A stretch of 64,000 nt of DNA from Rhodococcus sp. UNC23MFCrub1.1. Lineage in GTDB: Bacteria > Actinomycetota > Actinomycetes > Mycobacteriales > Mycobacteriaceae. Below the pieces are notes generated by a model. It saw nothing but the letters and a program-made list of their open reading frames with translations. It made no database searches and was not told where the DNA came from. The stretch covers positions 124,001-188,000 of the forward strand of contig NZ_JMLQ01000005.1 in the NCBI RefSeq assembly GCF_000686025.1. Direction: 5' to 3'. Below are positions 1-8,194 of the stretch, piece by piece; the first letter of the stretch is position 1; each line of letters starts with the position of its first letter. Both the position numbers and the translations under genes were made by a program.

Positions 1-554
1 CTCGTTCCGCGGATCAGCAACACGGCGCACAGCGCGACGAGAACGATGGCGGGCAGGTTGACGCCGAAACCGGCGCCGTCTCCGGGTGCATGCGACAGCA
101 CGTCCGGAATGCGTAGTCCGACAGTACGATCGAGCAGGTCGTTGAGATACTGGGACCACAGCACCGACACCGCGGCCGTCGACACGCCGTACTCGAGAAT
201 GAGGCAGGCGCCGACGAGGATCGCGACGAACTCGCCGATGGTGGTGTACGTGTAGGTGTAGGTAGACCCGGAGGCCGGGATCGACGACGCCAGCTCGGCG
301 TAGCAGAGCGCCGTCAGGCCGGCCGTGACGGCGGCGATGACGAACGAGAAGATGACCGCGGGGCCCGCCACCGGGACGGCGGACGAGAAGATGAAGAAGA
401 TGCCGGTGCCCACGGTCGAGCCGACGCCGATGCACGTCAGCTGGAACGTGGTGATCGACCGCTTCAGCCGACCTTCGCCCGTCGTTTCCAGTGCCGCGAT
501 GTCGCTGATCGACTTGCGTCGCAGCAATCCCGAACCGTTGCTCGGATCGCTCAT
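1..554 (-). CDS. APC-family amino acid permease, partial (C-terminus off window)
   Basis: Inner-membrane amino acid transporter of the amino acid-polyamine-organocation superfamily, probably the cationic amino acid (CAT) subgroup. Only about 184 N-terminal residues are present; the gene runs off the left edge. A short hydrophilic start is followed by GVGSTVGTGIFF, the glycine-rich unwound first helix that binds substrate in APC carriers, and then several hydrophobic helices with ELASSIPASGSTY, another typical APC stretch. ATG at 554 has a GGAGGA ribosome site just upstream. It starts 23 nt after the stop of the universal stress protein gene, so the two are probably cotranscribed. Substrate cannot be told from the fragment. 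Confidence 0.85.
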   Translation of the reverse strand, partial: MSDPSNGSGLLRRKSISDIAALETTGEGRLKRSITTFQLTCIGVGSTVGTGIFFIFSSAVPVAGPAVIFSFVIAAVTAGLTALCYAELASSIPASGSTYTYTYTTIGEFVAILVGACLILEYGVSTAAVSVLWSQYLNDLLDRTVGLRIPDVLSHAPGDGAGFGVNLPAIVLVALCAVLLIRGT

Positions 555-577
555 GTTTCCTCCACTATCGGCGTGGT

Positions 578-1504
578 TCACCGAGCGAATCGGCTTCCAC
601 GGGGAACGACCAGAATCGGAACAGGGCTGTGCCGCAAAATCTTCGACGCGGTGGATCCGAGGAACACCCGTGCGAGAGGTCCGAGGCGGGACGAACCGAG
701 CACCAGCAGGTCCTCGGGCCCCAGCTCGACCGAGTCCACCACGTGCTGCCAGTCCCCGCCGGATCCCACCGCGCACGTAGGGGACAGGGCCGGGTAGGCG
801 GACGTGACGTCCGACGCCGCGGAGTGCAGCATCTCGGTGGCCTGCTCGCGCCACTGCGACGTCACCAGATCCTCCGCGTCGTAGCCACCGAAGGGGGGAT
901 ACGTCGTCGAGCGTCGTGGTGCGAACGCCACCAGGCGCAGCGCGATGTTCCAGCGCACCGCGAGAGCCGCCGCGGAGTACAGAGCATCCTTGGCTTCCGG
1001 GGTCCCGGTGTAGGCGCAGGAGATGCGGGAGACGGCGTCGGTGCGGCGGCGCGCGCCGCGCGGCGCCAGTGCCAGCGGAACAGCCGACGAGTGCAGCAGC
1101 GTCTCGCTCGTGCTCCCCGGCGTGAAGCGATCGTCGGGACCGTCGGAGCTCCCCAGCACCACCAGGTCGGCATGGTGAGTGGCCGCCGCCGCGGTGAGTG
1201 CGGCCGACTCGGCGGCGTTCTCGGCGAAGAAGGCGGAGGGCGATCCCAGATCGGCCGGAGTGAGCAGGTCCGCCATCGCCGCATCGGCCCGAGCGGCCGC
1301 ATCCGTGCCGCGCTCCTCGAGCCAGCGTCGGTACTCCGCGTCCACGTGCGCCATCGACGGGAACGGCCACGTCCGCGGCAGGACGGTGCACGTGCGGACC
1401 GTCATCGCGCCGCCCGCGGCCCGAGCGGTGGTCGCCATGCGCGCGGCCAGACCCAGCGCATCGTGACCGGAGTCGTCCGGCAGCCACCCGACCAGCGCGG
1501 ACAT
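578..1504 (-). CDS. Universal stress protein, tandem two-domain
   Basis: Cytoplasmic universal stress protein of 308 residues, the length expected for two fused USP domains. The first domain ends with DLVVLGSSDG and a GSTSE loop followed by VPLALAPRG. The second ends with DLLVLGSSRLG, LGSTASKIL and VPILVVPRG. These are the nucleotide-loop and last-strand signatures of the family. The open frame extends upstream to 1597, but that extension is arginine-rich and unlike USP sequence, so I chose the ATG at 1504; a GTG at 1519 is the alternative. It lies directly upstream of the APC permease in the same direction. The specific stress role is not deducible. Confidence 0.85.
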   Translation of the reverse strand: MSALVGWLPDDSGHDALGLAARMATTARAAGGAMTVRTCTVLPRTWPFPSMAHVDAEYRRWLEERGTDAAARADAAMADLLTPADLGSPSAFFAENAAESAALTAAAATHHADLVVLGSSDGPDDRFTPGSTSETLLHSSAVPLALAPRGARRRTDAVSRISCAYTGTPEAKDALYSAAALAVRWNIALRLVAFAPRRSTTYPPFGGYDAEDLVTSQWREQATEMLHSAASDVTSAYPALSPTCAVGSGGDWQHVVDSVELGPEDLLVLGSSRLGPLARVFLGSTASKILRHSPVPILVVPRGSRFAR

Positions 1505-1652
1505 CGACGCGGTCGACACACCCACCACCCCCGACCAGTTGCCCCGGCGCGTTCGACGCCGATGGCTCAGTATGCGACCGACGCGCCGGGCCCGCACCCC
1601 GACTCACCGGCGCGTCCTGCAGGATCGCGCCGTCCGACGGATGATGTCTCCC

Positions 1653-2990
1653 ATGGCCGCCCCCGGATTCACCCCGACTCAGCTCGCGGCACGGGCCGCC
1701 TATCTCCTGCGCGGCAACGATCTGGGCACCATGACCAGCGCGGCTCCGCGTCTGTACCCACACATGTGGAGCTGGGACGCCGCCTTCGTGTCGGTCGGGC
1801 TCGCCCCGTTGAGTGTCGAGCGGGCCGTCGTCGAGCTCGACACCCTGTTGTCCGCTCAGTGGTCCAACGGCATGATCCCGCACATCGTCTTCGCCAGCGG
1901 TGTCGACGGATACTTCCCCGGGCCCGCCCGCTGGCAGGTGAACGAACTCGCCGGGCACGCACCCGTCGGCGTCCACACCTCGGGCATCACCCAGCCCCCC
2001 GTGCACGCGATCGCCGTGCAGCGCATTCTCGATCACGCCCGTCGACGTGGGCGGACCACGCGGCAGGTCGCCGGTGAGTTCCTCGATCGGCGATGGCCGG
2101 ATCTGGTGCGGTGGCACCGCTGGCTGGCACACGCACGCGATCAGAACCACACGGGGCGCATCACGCTGTACCACGGGTGGGAATCGGGCATGGACAACTC
2201 GCCGCGCTGGGACGCGGCGTACGCGAAGGTGATTCCGGGGGCGGTGCCGCCGTACATCCGGGAAGACACGTCCATCGTCACCGACTCGTCGCAGCGCCCG
2301 AGCAACATCGAGTACGACCGCTATCTCTGGCTGCTCGAGGAGATGAAGCTCGCGCGGTACGACGATCTCGCGCTGAACAGCGCCATGAGCTTCGCGGTGG
2401 AGGACGTGTTCGTCAGCGCGATCTTCGCTGTCGCCTGTGACGTGCTGGCCACCATCGGCGAGGACCATTCCCGGCCTCATGCGGACGTGCGGGACCTGCG
2501 CGCCTGGGCCGACCGGTTCCGGAGCGGCGTCGTCGCCACCACCGACGCGCGTTCCGGCGCGGCTCGGGATCGCGACGTGCGGTCCGGGGAGTGGATCAAG
2601 ACCGACACGATGGCGATGTTCGCGCCGCTGCTGTGCGGTGGGTTGCCTCGTGACACCGAGCGGGCGCTGCTGCGACTCTTCGAGGGTCCGCGCTTCTGCG
2701 GGCACCCGGACTTCAAGTACGCCGTTCCCCCGTCGACGTCGCCGATCTCGAGGGACTTCCGACCTCGCGAGTACTGGCGCGGTCCCGTGTGGCCGGTGGT
2801 GACGTGGCTGTTCTCGTGGGCCTTCGCCCGACGCGGGTGGTCGGAGCGGTCGGCGATGTTGCGCGAGGAGGGGTTGCGGCAGGCGAGCGACGGCAGCTTC
2901 GCCGAGTACTACGAGCCGTTCACCGGAGAGCCGTTGGGAAGCATGCAGCAATCGTGGACCGCGGCCAGCGTGCTCGACTGGCTGGGCTGA
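1653..2990 (+). CDS. ggh: Glucosylglycerate hydrolase (GH63-type)
   Basis: Hydrolyses glucosylglycerate (and probably mannosylglycerate) to the sugar and glycerate, recovering the compatible solute made under nitrogen limitation. The 445-residue protein closely resembles, from memory, the structurally solved Mycolicibacterium hassiacum enzyme: it opens with FTPTQLAARAAYLLRGND, followed by PHMWSWDAAF. The general acid is D181 in SGMDNSPRWD and the base is E418 in FAEYYEPF, one residue off the published D182/E419. ATG at 1653 gives the expected N-terminus; in-frame ATGs at 1641 and 1644 are possible. It is transcribed divergently from the stress protein gene and converges on the phosphatase gene. 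No glucosylglycerate synthesis genes are visible nearby. Confidence 0.9.
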   Translation: MAAPGFTPTQLAARAAYLLRGNDLGTMTSAAPRLYPHMWSWDAAFVSVGLAPLSVERAVVELDTLLSAQWSNGMIPHIVFASGVDGYFPGPARWQVNELAGHAPVGVHTSGITQPPVHAIAVQRILDHARRRGRTTRQVAGEFLDRRWPDLVRWHRWLAHARDQNHTGRITLYHGWESGMDNSPRWDAAYAKVIPGAVPPYIREDTSIVTDSSQRPSNIEYDRYLWLLEEMKLARYDDLALNSAMSFAVEDVFVSAIFAVACDVLATIGEDHSRPHADVRDLRAWADRFRSGVVATTDARSGAARDRDVRSGEWIKTDTMAMFAPLLCGGLPRDTERALLRLFEGPRFCGHPDFKYAVPPSTSPISRDFRPREYWRGPVWPVVTWLFSWAFARRGWSERSAMLREEGLRQASDGSFAEYYEPFTGEPLGSMQQSWTAASVLDWLG

Positions 2991-3003
2991 CCGCGGTCCA
3001 CGA
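2952..3003. terminator. Hairpin at convergent ggh/PhoX gene ends
   Basis: A perfect 13-bp inverted repeat: TCGTGGACCGCGG at 2952-2964 and its complement at 2991-3003. The 26-nt loop contains a further short CCAGC/GCTGG pairing. It spans the ggh stop codon and lies just before the end of the opposite gene at 3018, so it could terminate both directions. There is no clear U-tract. Confidence 0.5.
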
Positions 3004-3017
3004 CGGCAGGGAGAAGG

Positions 3018-5072
3018 TCAGACCTTCCACACCGCGACGACCGACGGACGGGGCTGCGAGTCGCCACCGTCGGGCCAGTGCGAGGCGGGGGCGTCGGCAC
3101 TGGCGTCGTCCTCCTCGCCCGGGTGCTGCACGCTCACGACGACACGCTGCTCCTGCACGATCGGACCGCAGGTCTCGGCGCCCTTCGGCACGGTGAGGAA
3201 CTGCTTCGTCTGGCCGCGGCGGTCACCGTCGAGAACCACCGAGAACAGGCCGTCGTTGGAGTCGAGGGCGTTACCGTCCGTCGACACCCACAGGTTGCCG
3301 TCGGCGTCGAACGCCAGGTTGTCCGGGCACGAGATCGGGCTGACCTGCGACTTGTCGAAGCCACCGAAGTAGGTGTCGGCGGCTGCGGGATCGCCACAGA
3401 CGAGCAGAAGGTTCCACGTGAAACTGGTCCCGGCGTGGTCGTCGTCGAGCTCGAGGACCTGGCCGTTCTTGTTCTTGTCCCGCGGATTCGCCTCGTCGGC
3501 GGCAGCCTTGCCCTCGGTGCCTCGGTTCGAGTTGTTGGTCAGCGCCACGTACACCTTGCCGGTGACGGGGTTCGGCTCGAAGTCCTCCGGCCGGTCCATC
3601 TTGGTGGCGCCGACCTTGTCACCGGCGAGGCGCGTGAAGACGGCGACCTCCTCGGCGGACATGCCGTCGACCAGGGACTCGCCGCGGCCGTCCTCGCCGG
3701 TACGCAACAACGGGATCCACTCGCCCTTGCCGGCGAACTGTCCCGTCGTCGGGAGCTTTCCGGAGCCGTCGATCTGGTCGGGCGCGTCACCGGAGAGCGT
3801 CGCGACGTAGAGGGTTCCGGCGTCGAGAAGCGTCACGTTGGACCGCAGTGCCGCAGCGCCGGTGCCCTGCATCATCTTCCGGCTGGAGACGAACTTGTAC
3901 ATGTAGTCGAAACGCTCGTCGTCACCGCTGTAGGCGACCACGGTGCCGTCGTCGGTCACGTGGATGGTCGCGGCCTCGTGCTTGAACCGGCCGAGTGCCG
4001 TGTGCTTGATCGGCGCTGCGGTGGGATCCCACGGGTTCACCTCGACGACCCAGCCGAAGCGATTCACCTCGTTCGGCTCCTGCGCCAGATCGAAGCGCTT
4101 GTCGAATCGCTCCCATTTGCGCTCGGACGCAGCACCTTCCACGCCGTAGCGCGCCAGACGCTCGGCGACCACGGGGTCGGTCACACTCTCGGCGTTGGCG
4201 AAGTACTGGTTGATGTTCTCCTCGCCGGACAACACGGTGCCCCACGGGGTGACGCCACCGGAGCAGTTGTTGAACGTGCCGAACACCCTGGTGCCGGTGG
4301 GATCGGCGGAGGTCTTGAGGAAGTCACTGCCGGCCGCGGGTCCGGTGAGGACGAACTCGGTCGATCCGGTGATGCGACGGTTGTAGCGGCCCATCTGCGG
4401 GGTGAGCTTGCCCGAGCCGTTCTCACCGGCCACCTGGACCACCGAGAGACCATGGGCGGCAAGGCCGATGGCGACCTGCTCCGCGGTGGGGTTCTCCGCG
4501 TCGTACCCCTTGAAGAGGAACGGTTCCGTCGTGTACTCGTGGTTGACCACCAGCAGGTACTCGGTGGACGACCCGTCGATCGGCAGCAGACCCGCGAAGT
4601 CGTTGTTGAATCCGAACTGCTTCTCCTGGGCCGCCGAGGTCTGGTTGTCGAAGTCGAAGGCAGGCGCACCCTCGACCACCGGGTCGCCCCACCGGATGAC
4701 GACGGCCTGCTCGTACCCCTCCGGGACGACGACCGCGTCCTCGGTGTTGGGCGCGACGGCGGCGAAGTCGAGTCCACGCGGCTCCGGGGTCGGGGTGGCC
4801 GACGCGGTGGTGGCCGTGCCCGAGTCCTCTGTGCCGCACGCGGCGAGGGCGCTGGTGGCGCCGACGGCCAGCACGGCCATCGCACTACCGCGCAGGATGC
4901 CGCGGCGCGTCATCGCCGTCTTGACGATGTCGCCGAAGTACTCGCTCGACGACGTGTTGGGCACCTCGTGGAAGCAGGCGTCGCCGCACTTGTACTTGCA
5001 CGTCAGCGACGACCGCGAGGAGCTGCCGTCGTGCTGATGGGAGACGATCAGGGGAAGCGGAATCGTGGTCAC
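3018..5072 (-). CDS. PhoX-family (DUF839) phosphatase, exported
   Basis: Predicted exported phosphatase of the PhoX/DUF839 family, a beta-propeller class that in characterised members uses iron and calcium to release phosphate from esters. The GTG start at 5072 gives 684 residues. Residues 20-45 contain TCKYKCGDACFH and lead to EYFGDI; a twin-arginine segment (TRRGILRG, residues 55-62) then precedes a hydrophobic stretch and LAAC at 76-79, which looks like a lipobox. The body has propeller-type strands, including NNCSGGVTPWGT, HEAATIHVTDDG and CPDNLAFDADGNLWVSTDG. ATG at 4913 (residue 54) would be a conventional Tat start, but the Cys-rich leader is, as I recall, conserved in this family. It may be a Tat-exported lipoprotein. 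Confidence 0.85.
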   Translation of the reverse strand: MTTIPLPLIVSHQHDGSSSRSSLTCKYKCGDACFHEVPNTSSSEYFGDIVKTAMTRRGILRGSAMAVLAVGATSALAACGTEDSGTATTASATPTPEPRGLDFAAVAPNTEDAVVVPEGYEQAVVIRWGDPVVEGAPAFDFDNQTSAAQEKQFGFNNDFAGLLPIDGSSTEYLLVVNHEYTTEPFLFKGYDAENPTAEQVAIGLAAHGLSVVQVAGENGSGKLTPQMGRYNRRITGSTEFVLTGPAAGSDFLKTSADPTGTRVFGTFNNCSGGVTPWGTVLSGEENINQYFANAESVTDPVVAERLARYGVEGAASERKWERFDKRFDLAQEPNEVNRFGWVVEVNPWDPTAAPIKHTALGRFKHEAATIHVTDDGTVVAYSGDDERFDYMYKFVSSRKMMQGTGAAALRSNVTLLDAGTLYVATLSGDAPDQIDGSGKLPTTGQFAGKGEWIPLLRTGEDGRGESLVDGMSAEEVAVFTRLAGDKVGATKMDRPEDFEPNPVTGKVYVALTNNSNRGTEGKAAADEANPRDKNKNGQVLELDDDHAGTSFTWNLLLVCGDPAAADTYFGGFDKSQVSPISCPDNLAFDADGNLWVSTDGNALDSNDGLFSVVLDGDRRGQTKQFLTVPKGAETCGPIVQEQRVVVSVQHPGEEDDASADAPASHWPDGGDSQPRPSVVAVWKV

Positions 5073-5225
5073 CGGTCGACCGTAGAAGTGCCGGGCAAAA
5101 GGCAAAGGGAAGGTAAGCAACTCCCCGGGTGCAGGAAGGTGAACGGTGGGCGAACGTGTGTCGTCGGGGCACGCTCCGGGTAGACCGAGAGCGACGCGGA
5201 GACACCGCGACGAAGGAGGCACGAC

Positions 5226-6056
5226 ATGCCGATGCTCTCGGTGGGAGTCGAGAACGACGCCCCGATCGACCTGCACTATCAGGACCGAGGCGAGGGCGCG
5301 CCGGTGGTGTTGATCCACGGCTGGCCGCTCAACGAGCGGTCGTGGGAGCCCCAGATCGTCGCACTGCTCGACGCGGGCCACCGCGTCGTCACGTACGACC
5401 GGCGTGGATTCGGCAGCTCGTCGCAGCCCGAGTCCGGTTACGACTACGACACGTTCGCCGCGGACCTGTCGGTCCTGCTGGAGACGCTCGACCTGCGGGA
5501 CGTGACGCTGGTGGGTTTCTCCATGGGCGGCGGCGAGGTGGTGCGCTACCTCGCGAAGTACGGCAGCGACCGCATCGCGAAGGCGGTGCTCGCCGGTGCT
5601 GTTCCCCCGTACCTCTACAAGTCCGAGGACAACCCCGACGGCGGCTTGGACGACGAGACGATCGCGGGTTTCGAGAACGGCGTCGAGGAGGACCGCAACG
5701 CCTTCCTCGACGGCTTCGCCACCAACTTCTTCAGCGCGAACGGCGAGCTGAAGGTCTCGGAGGAGGATCGTCAGTACGCGGTGGACATGGCGGCCGAAGC
5801 GTCGACACCGGCGATCCTCGGGTGCATCGAGACGTTCGCGCGCACCGACTTCCGTGAGGACATGCCGAAGATCGACGTCCCCACCCTCGTCATCCACGGC
5901 GACGCGGACGCCATCGTTCCGTTCGAGGTGAGCGGCAAGCGCTCACACGAGGCGATCGCGAACAGCACCCTGGTACTCGTCGAGGGCGGCCCGCACGGGT
6001 TCAACACCTCGCACCCGGATCGGTTCAACCAGGAACTGCTCGCGTTCCTGGGCTGA
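5226..6056 (+). CDS. Alpha/beta hydrolase, non-heme chloroperoxidase type
   Basis: Alpha/beta-hydrolase fold protein of 276 residues in the bacterial non-heme (cofactor-free) haloperoxidase/esterase group. The oxyanion segment is VVLIHGWPLNERSWE. The nucleophile elbow is GFSMGGGE, the acid lies in HGDADAIVP and the histidine in GGPHGFN, so the Ser-Asp-His triad is complete. It begins 153 nt from the divergent PhoX-type gene and carries GAAGGAGG just upstream of the ATG. A strong hairpin follows. Natural substrate is unknown; perhydrolase or esterase activity is as likely as halogenation. Confidence 0.85.
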   Translation: MPMLSVGVENDAPIDLHYQDRGEGAPVVLIHGWPLNERSWEPQIVALLDAGHRVVTYDRRGFGSSSQPESGYDYDTFAADLSVLLETLDLRDVTLVGFSMGGGEVVRYLAKYGSDRIAKAVLAGAVPPYLYKSEDNPDGGLDDETIAGFENGVEEDRNAFLDGFATNFFSANGELKVSEEDRQYAVDMAAEASTPAILGCIETFARTDFREDMPKIDVPTLVIHGDADAIVPFEVSGKRSHEAIANSTLVLVEGGPHGFNTSHPDRFNQELLAFLG

Positions 6057-6062
6057 CGCGCA

Positions 6063-6096
6063 CTCGCGAGGTGGGCGCCACAGCCCACCTCGCGAG
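6063..6096. terminator. Bidirectional terminator hairpin
   Basis: A perfect 14-bp stem, CTCGCGAGGTGGGC at 6063-6076 and its complement at 6083-6096, closed by a 6-nt loop. It lies between the convergent hydrolase (ends 6056) and formaldehyde dehydrogenase (ends 6103) genes. The stem is very GC-rich, with no U-tract on either side, as is usual in actinobacteria. Confidence 0.75.
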
Positions 6097-6102
6097 AGTC
6101 GG

Positions 6103-7323
6103 TCAGGCCGCGCCGAGGAGCCCGTGGGGGTCGAGCACGAACTTCGTGGCCTCACCGGAGTCGAAGTCGGCGTAGCCCTGCGGAGCCTGCTCGAGCGAGA
6201 TGGCGCGTGCGTTGACGGCCTTCGCGATCTGCACGCGATCGTGCAGGATCGCCATCATCAGCCCGCGGTGGTACTGCATCGTCGGGCACTGTCCGGTGGC
6301 GAAGGACAACGACTTGGCCCACCCGGTGCCGAGGCTCAGCGACAACGCGCCGACCTTGGCGGCTTCGTCGGATGCGCCGGGATCGCCGGTGACGTACAAC
6401 CCCGGAATTCCGAGCGAACCACCCGCCGTCGTGATGTCCATCAGCGAATTCAGCACGGTGGCCGGCGCTTCCGTCGCCGACCCGTCACCGTGGCCGCGTG
6501 CCTCGAAACCGACGGCGTCGACGCCGCAGTCGACTTCCGGTACCCCGAGCAGCTGCTCGATCTGATCCTTCGGATCGCCCTTGCTGACGTCGACGGTCTC
6601 GCAACCGAAGCTTCGGGCCTGCGCGAGCCGGCTCTCGTTGAGGTCGCCCACGATGACGACGGCGGCGCCGAGCAGTTGCGCGCTGGCCGCCGCGGCGAGT
6701 CCGACGGGTCCGGCGCCGGCGATGTAGACCGTCGACCCGACTCCTACTCCGGCCGTCACGCAGCCGTGGAAGCCGGTGGGGAAGATGTCCGACAGCATCG
6801 TCAGGTCGAGGATCTTCTCCATGGCCTGATCGCGGTCGGGGAACTTCAGCAGGTTCCAGTCCGCGTACGGCACCATGACGTATTCGGCCTGGCCGCCGAC
6901 CCAGCCGCCCATGTCGACGTAGCCGTAGGCGGCGCCGGGACGATCAGGATTGACGTTCAGGCAGATGCCGGTCTTGCGTTCCTTGCAGTTCTTGCAGCGA
7001 CCGCACGCGATGTTGAACGGCACCGAGCACAGATCACCCTGCTTGATGAACTCCACGTCGCGGCCCACCTCGATGACCTCGCCCGTGATCTCGTGCCCGA
7101 GCACCAGGCCCTCGGGTGCCGTCGTGCGGCCGCGAACCATGTGCTGATCGCTGCCGCAGATGTTGGTGGACACCACCTTCAGGATCACTCCGTGCGGGCA
7201 CTCGCGGCCCACACTCGCCGGGTTCACGCCGGGCCCGTCTTGCAAGGTGAAGCTGGGGAAGTCGATGTCGACGACCTCGACCTTCCCGGCTCCGGCGTAG
7301 GCGACGGCTCTGTTGTCGGCCAT
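6103..7323 (-). CDS. fdhA: Glutathione-independent formaldehyde dehydrogenase
   Basis: Zinc-dependent medium-chain dehydrogenase of 406 residues that oxidises formaldehyde to formate with bound NAD, without glutathione or mycothiol. Catalytic zinc ligands lie in NICGSDQHMVRGRTT and LGHEITGEV. The structural-zinc lobe is ACGRCKNCKERKTGIC, the Rossmann motif is AGAGPVGLAAA, and the family-typical GVDAVGFEARGHG follows. The length matches Pseudomonas putida FDH (about 398). The frame is open upstream to 7419, but the ATG at 7323 has GGGAG upstream and begins with the family's usual residues. It is a single-gene unit on this strand. Formaldehyde dismutases are close relatives and cannot be excluded. 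Confidence 0.9.
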   Translation of the reverse strand: MADNRAVAYAGAGKVEVVDIDFPSFTLQDGPGVNPASVGRECPHGVILKVVSTNICGSDQHMVRGRTTAPEGLVLGHEITGEVIEVGRDVEFIKQGDLCSVPFNIACGRCKNCKERKTGICLNVNPDRPGAAYGYVDMGGWVGGQAEYVMVPYADWNLLKFPDRDQAMEKILDLTMLSDIFPTGFHGCVTAGVGVGSTVYIAGAGPVGLAAAASAQLLGAAVVIVGDLNESRLAQARSFGCETVDVSKGDPKDQIEQLLGVPEVDCGVDAVGFEARGHGDGSATEAPATVLNSLMDITTAGGSLGIPGLYVTGDPGASDEAAKVGALSLSLGTGWAKSLSFATGQCPTMQYHRGLMMAILHDRVQIAKAVNARAISLEQAPQGYADFDSGEATKFVLDPHGLLGAA

Positions 7324-7435
7324 GTTTTCAGCTCCCGTTCGAGGTAGAGCGCCGACATTCTCGAGTGCGAATGTCGGCATCTCTCTCGACCGTACGCGAG
7401 ATGCTGTGCGCCGCGTCACATTCGCGGCTCGGGGA

Positions 7436-8191
7436 TCAGAGCACTTCGGACAGGAACCTCCGCAGTCGCTCGGTCTGCGGGTCGTCGAACAGCGCTGCGG
7501 GCGGGCCCACCTCGACGGCGCTGCCGTGGTCCATGAACAGCACGCGGTCGGACACCGAGCGGGCGAAGCCCATCTCGTGCGTGACGACGACCATCGTCAT
7601 GCCGCCGGTCGCGAGGTCCGCCATGAGGGCGAGCACGCCCTTGACGAGCTCCGGGTCGAGGGCGGACGTGGCCTCGTCGAAGAACATCACCTGCGGTTCC
7701 ATGGCGAGTGCTCGCGCGATGGCCACGCGCTGCTGCTGACCGCCGGAGAGGTTGCCGGGGCGCGAGCCCGCTTTCTCCTTCAGGCCCACCTTGTCGAGCT
7801 GGGCGAGCGCGGCGGCGTGTGCGTCGTCCTTGCTCAGTCCCTTCAACTTCCACGGACCGAGCGCGACGTTGTCGAGGACGGTCCGGTGCGGGAACAGGTT
7901 GAACTGCTGGAACACCATGCCGATGCGCTGGCGCAGCGCGTCGGGATCGTCCTTCAGCACCGAGCGTCCGTCGAGCAGGATGTCGCCCTGCTCGGGCTCG
8001 TGCAGTCGGTTGAGCACGCGCAGGAGCGTGGACTTGCCCGACCCGGACGGTCCGATGACAGTGGTGGTGGCTCCTGCGGCGACGTCGATGTCGACGCCGC
8101 GCAGGACCTTGTTGGTGCCGAAGGACAGGTGCAGGTCACGGCCGGCGAGTGAGACGCCGGTCAACGGCTCGGTCGAGGGTGCGGTGGTCAT
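7436..8191 (-). CDS. Polar amino acid ABC transporter, ATP-binding protein
   Basis: ATPase subunit (251 residues) of a polar amino acid uptake ABC transporter, GlnQ/GltL type. Visible motifs in order are Walker [11 protein letters not shown]-loop FQQFNLFPH, signature LSGGQQQR, Walker [13 protein letters not shown] and the switch histidine in VVTHEMGFA. It starts 3 nt after the stop of the fused binding-protein/permease gene, so the two are translated from one message and form the complete importer. The likely substrate is glutamate, glutamine or another polar amino acid; the sequence does not say which. Confidence 0.93.
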   Translation of the reverse strand: MTTAPSTEPLTGVSLAGRDLHLSFGTNKVLRGVDIDVAAGATTTVIGPSGSGKSTLLRVLNRLHEPEQGDILLDGRSVLKDDPDALRQRIGMVFQQFNLFPHRTVLDNVALGPWKLKGLSKDDAHAAALAQLDKVGLKEKAGSRPGNLSGGQQQRVAIARALAMEPQVMFFDEATSALDPELVKGVLALMADLATGGMTMVVVTHEMGFARSVSDRVLFMDHGSAVEVGPPAALFDDPQTERLRRFLSEVL

Positions 8192-8194
8192 GTG

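Noticed and set aside
3078-5183. 701-residue open frame on the plus strand opposite the PhoX-type gene
   Set aside because: Composition is Val/Arg/Gly/His-rich without any fold pattern; it is the antisense shadow of a GC-rich gene whose own strand shows clear domains.
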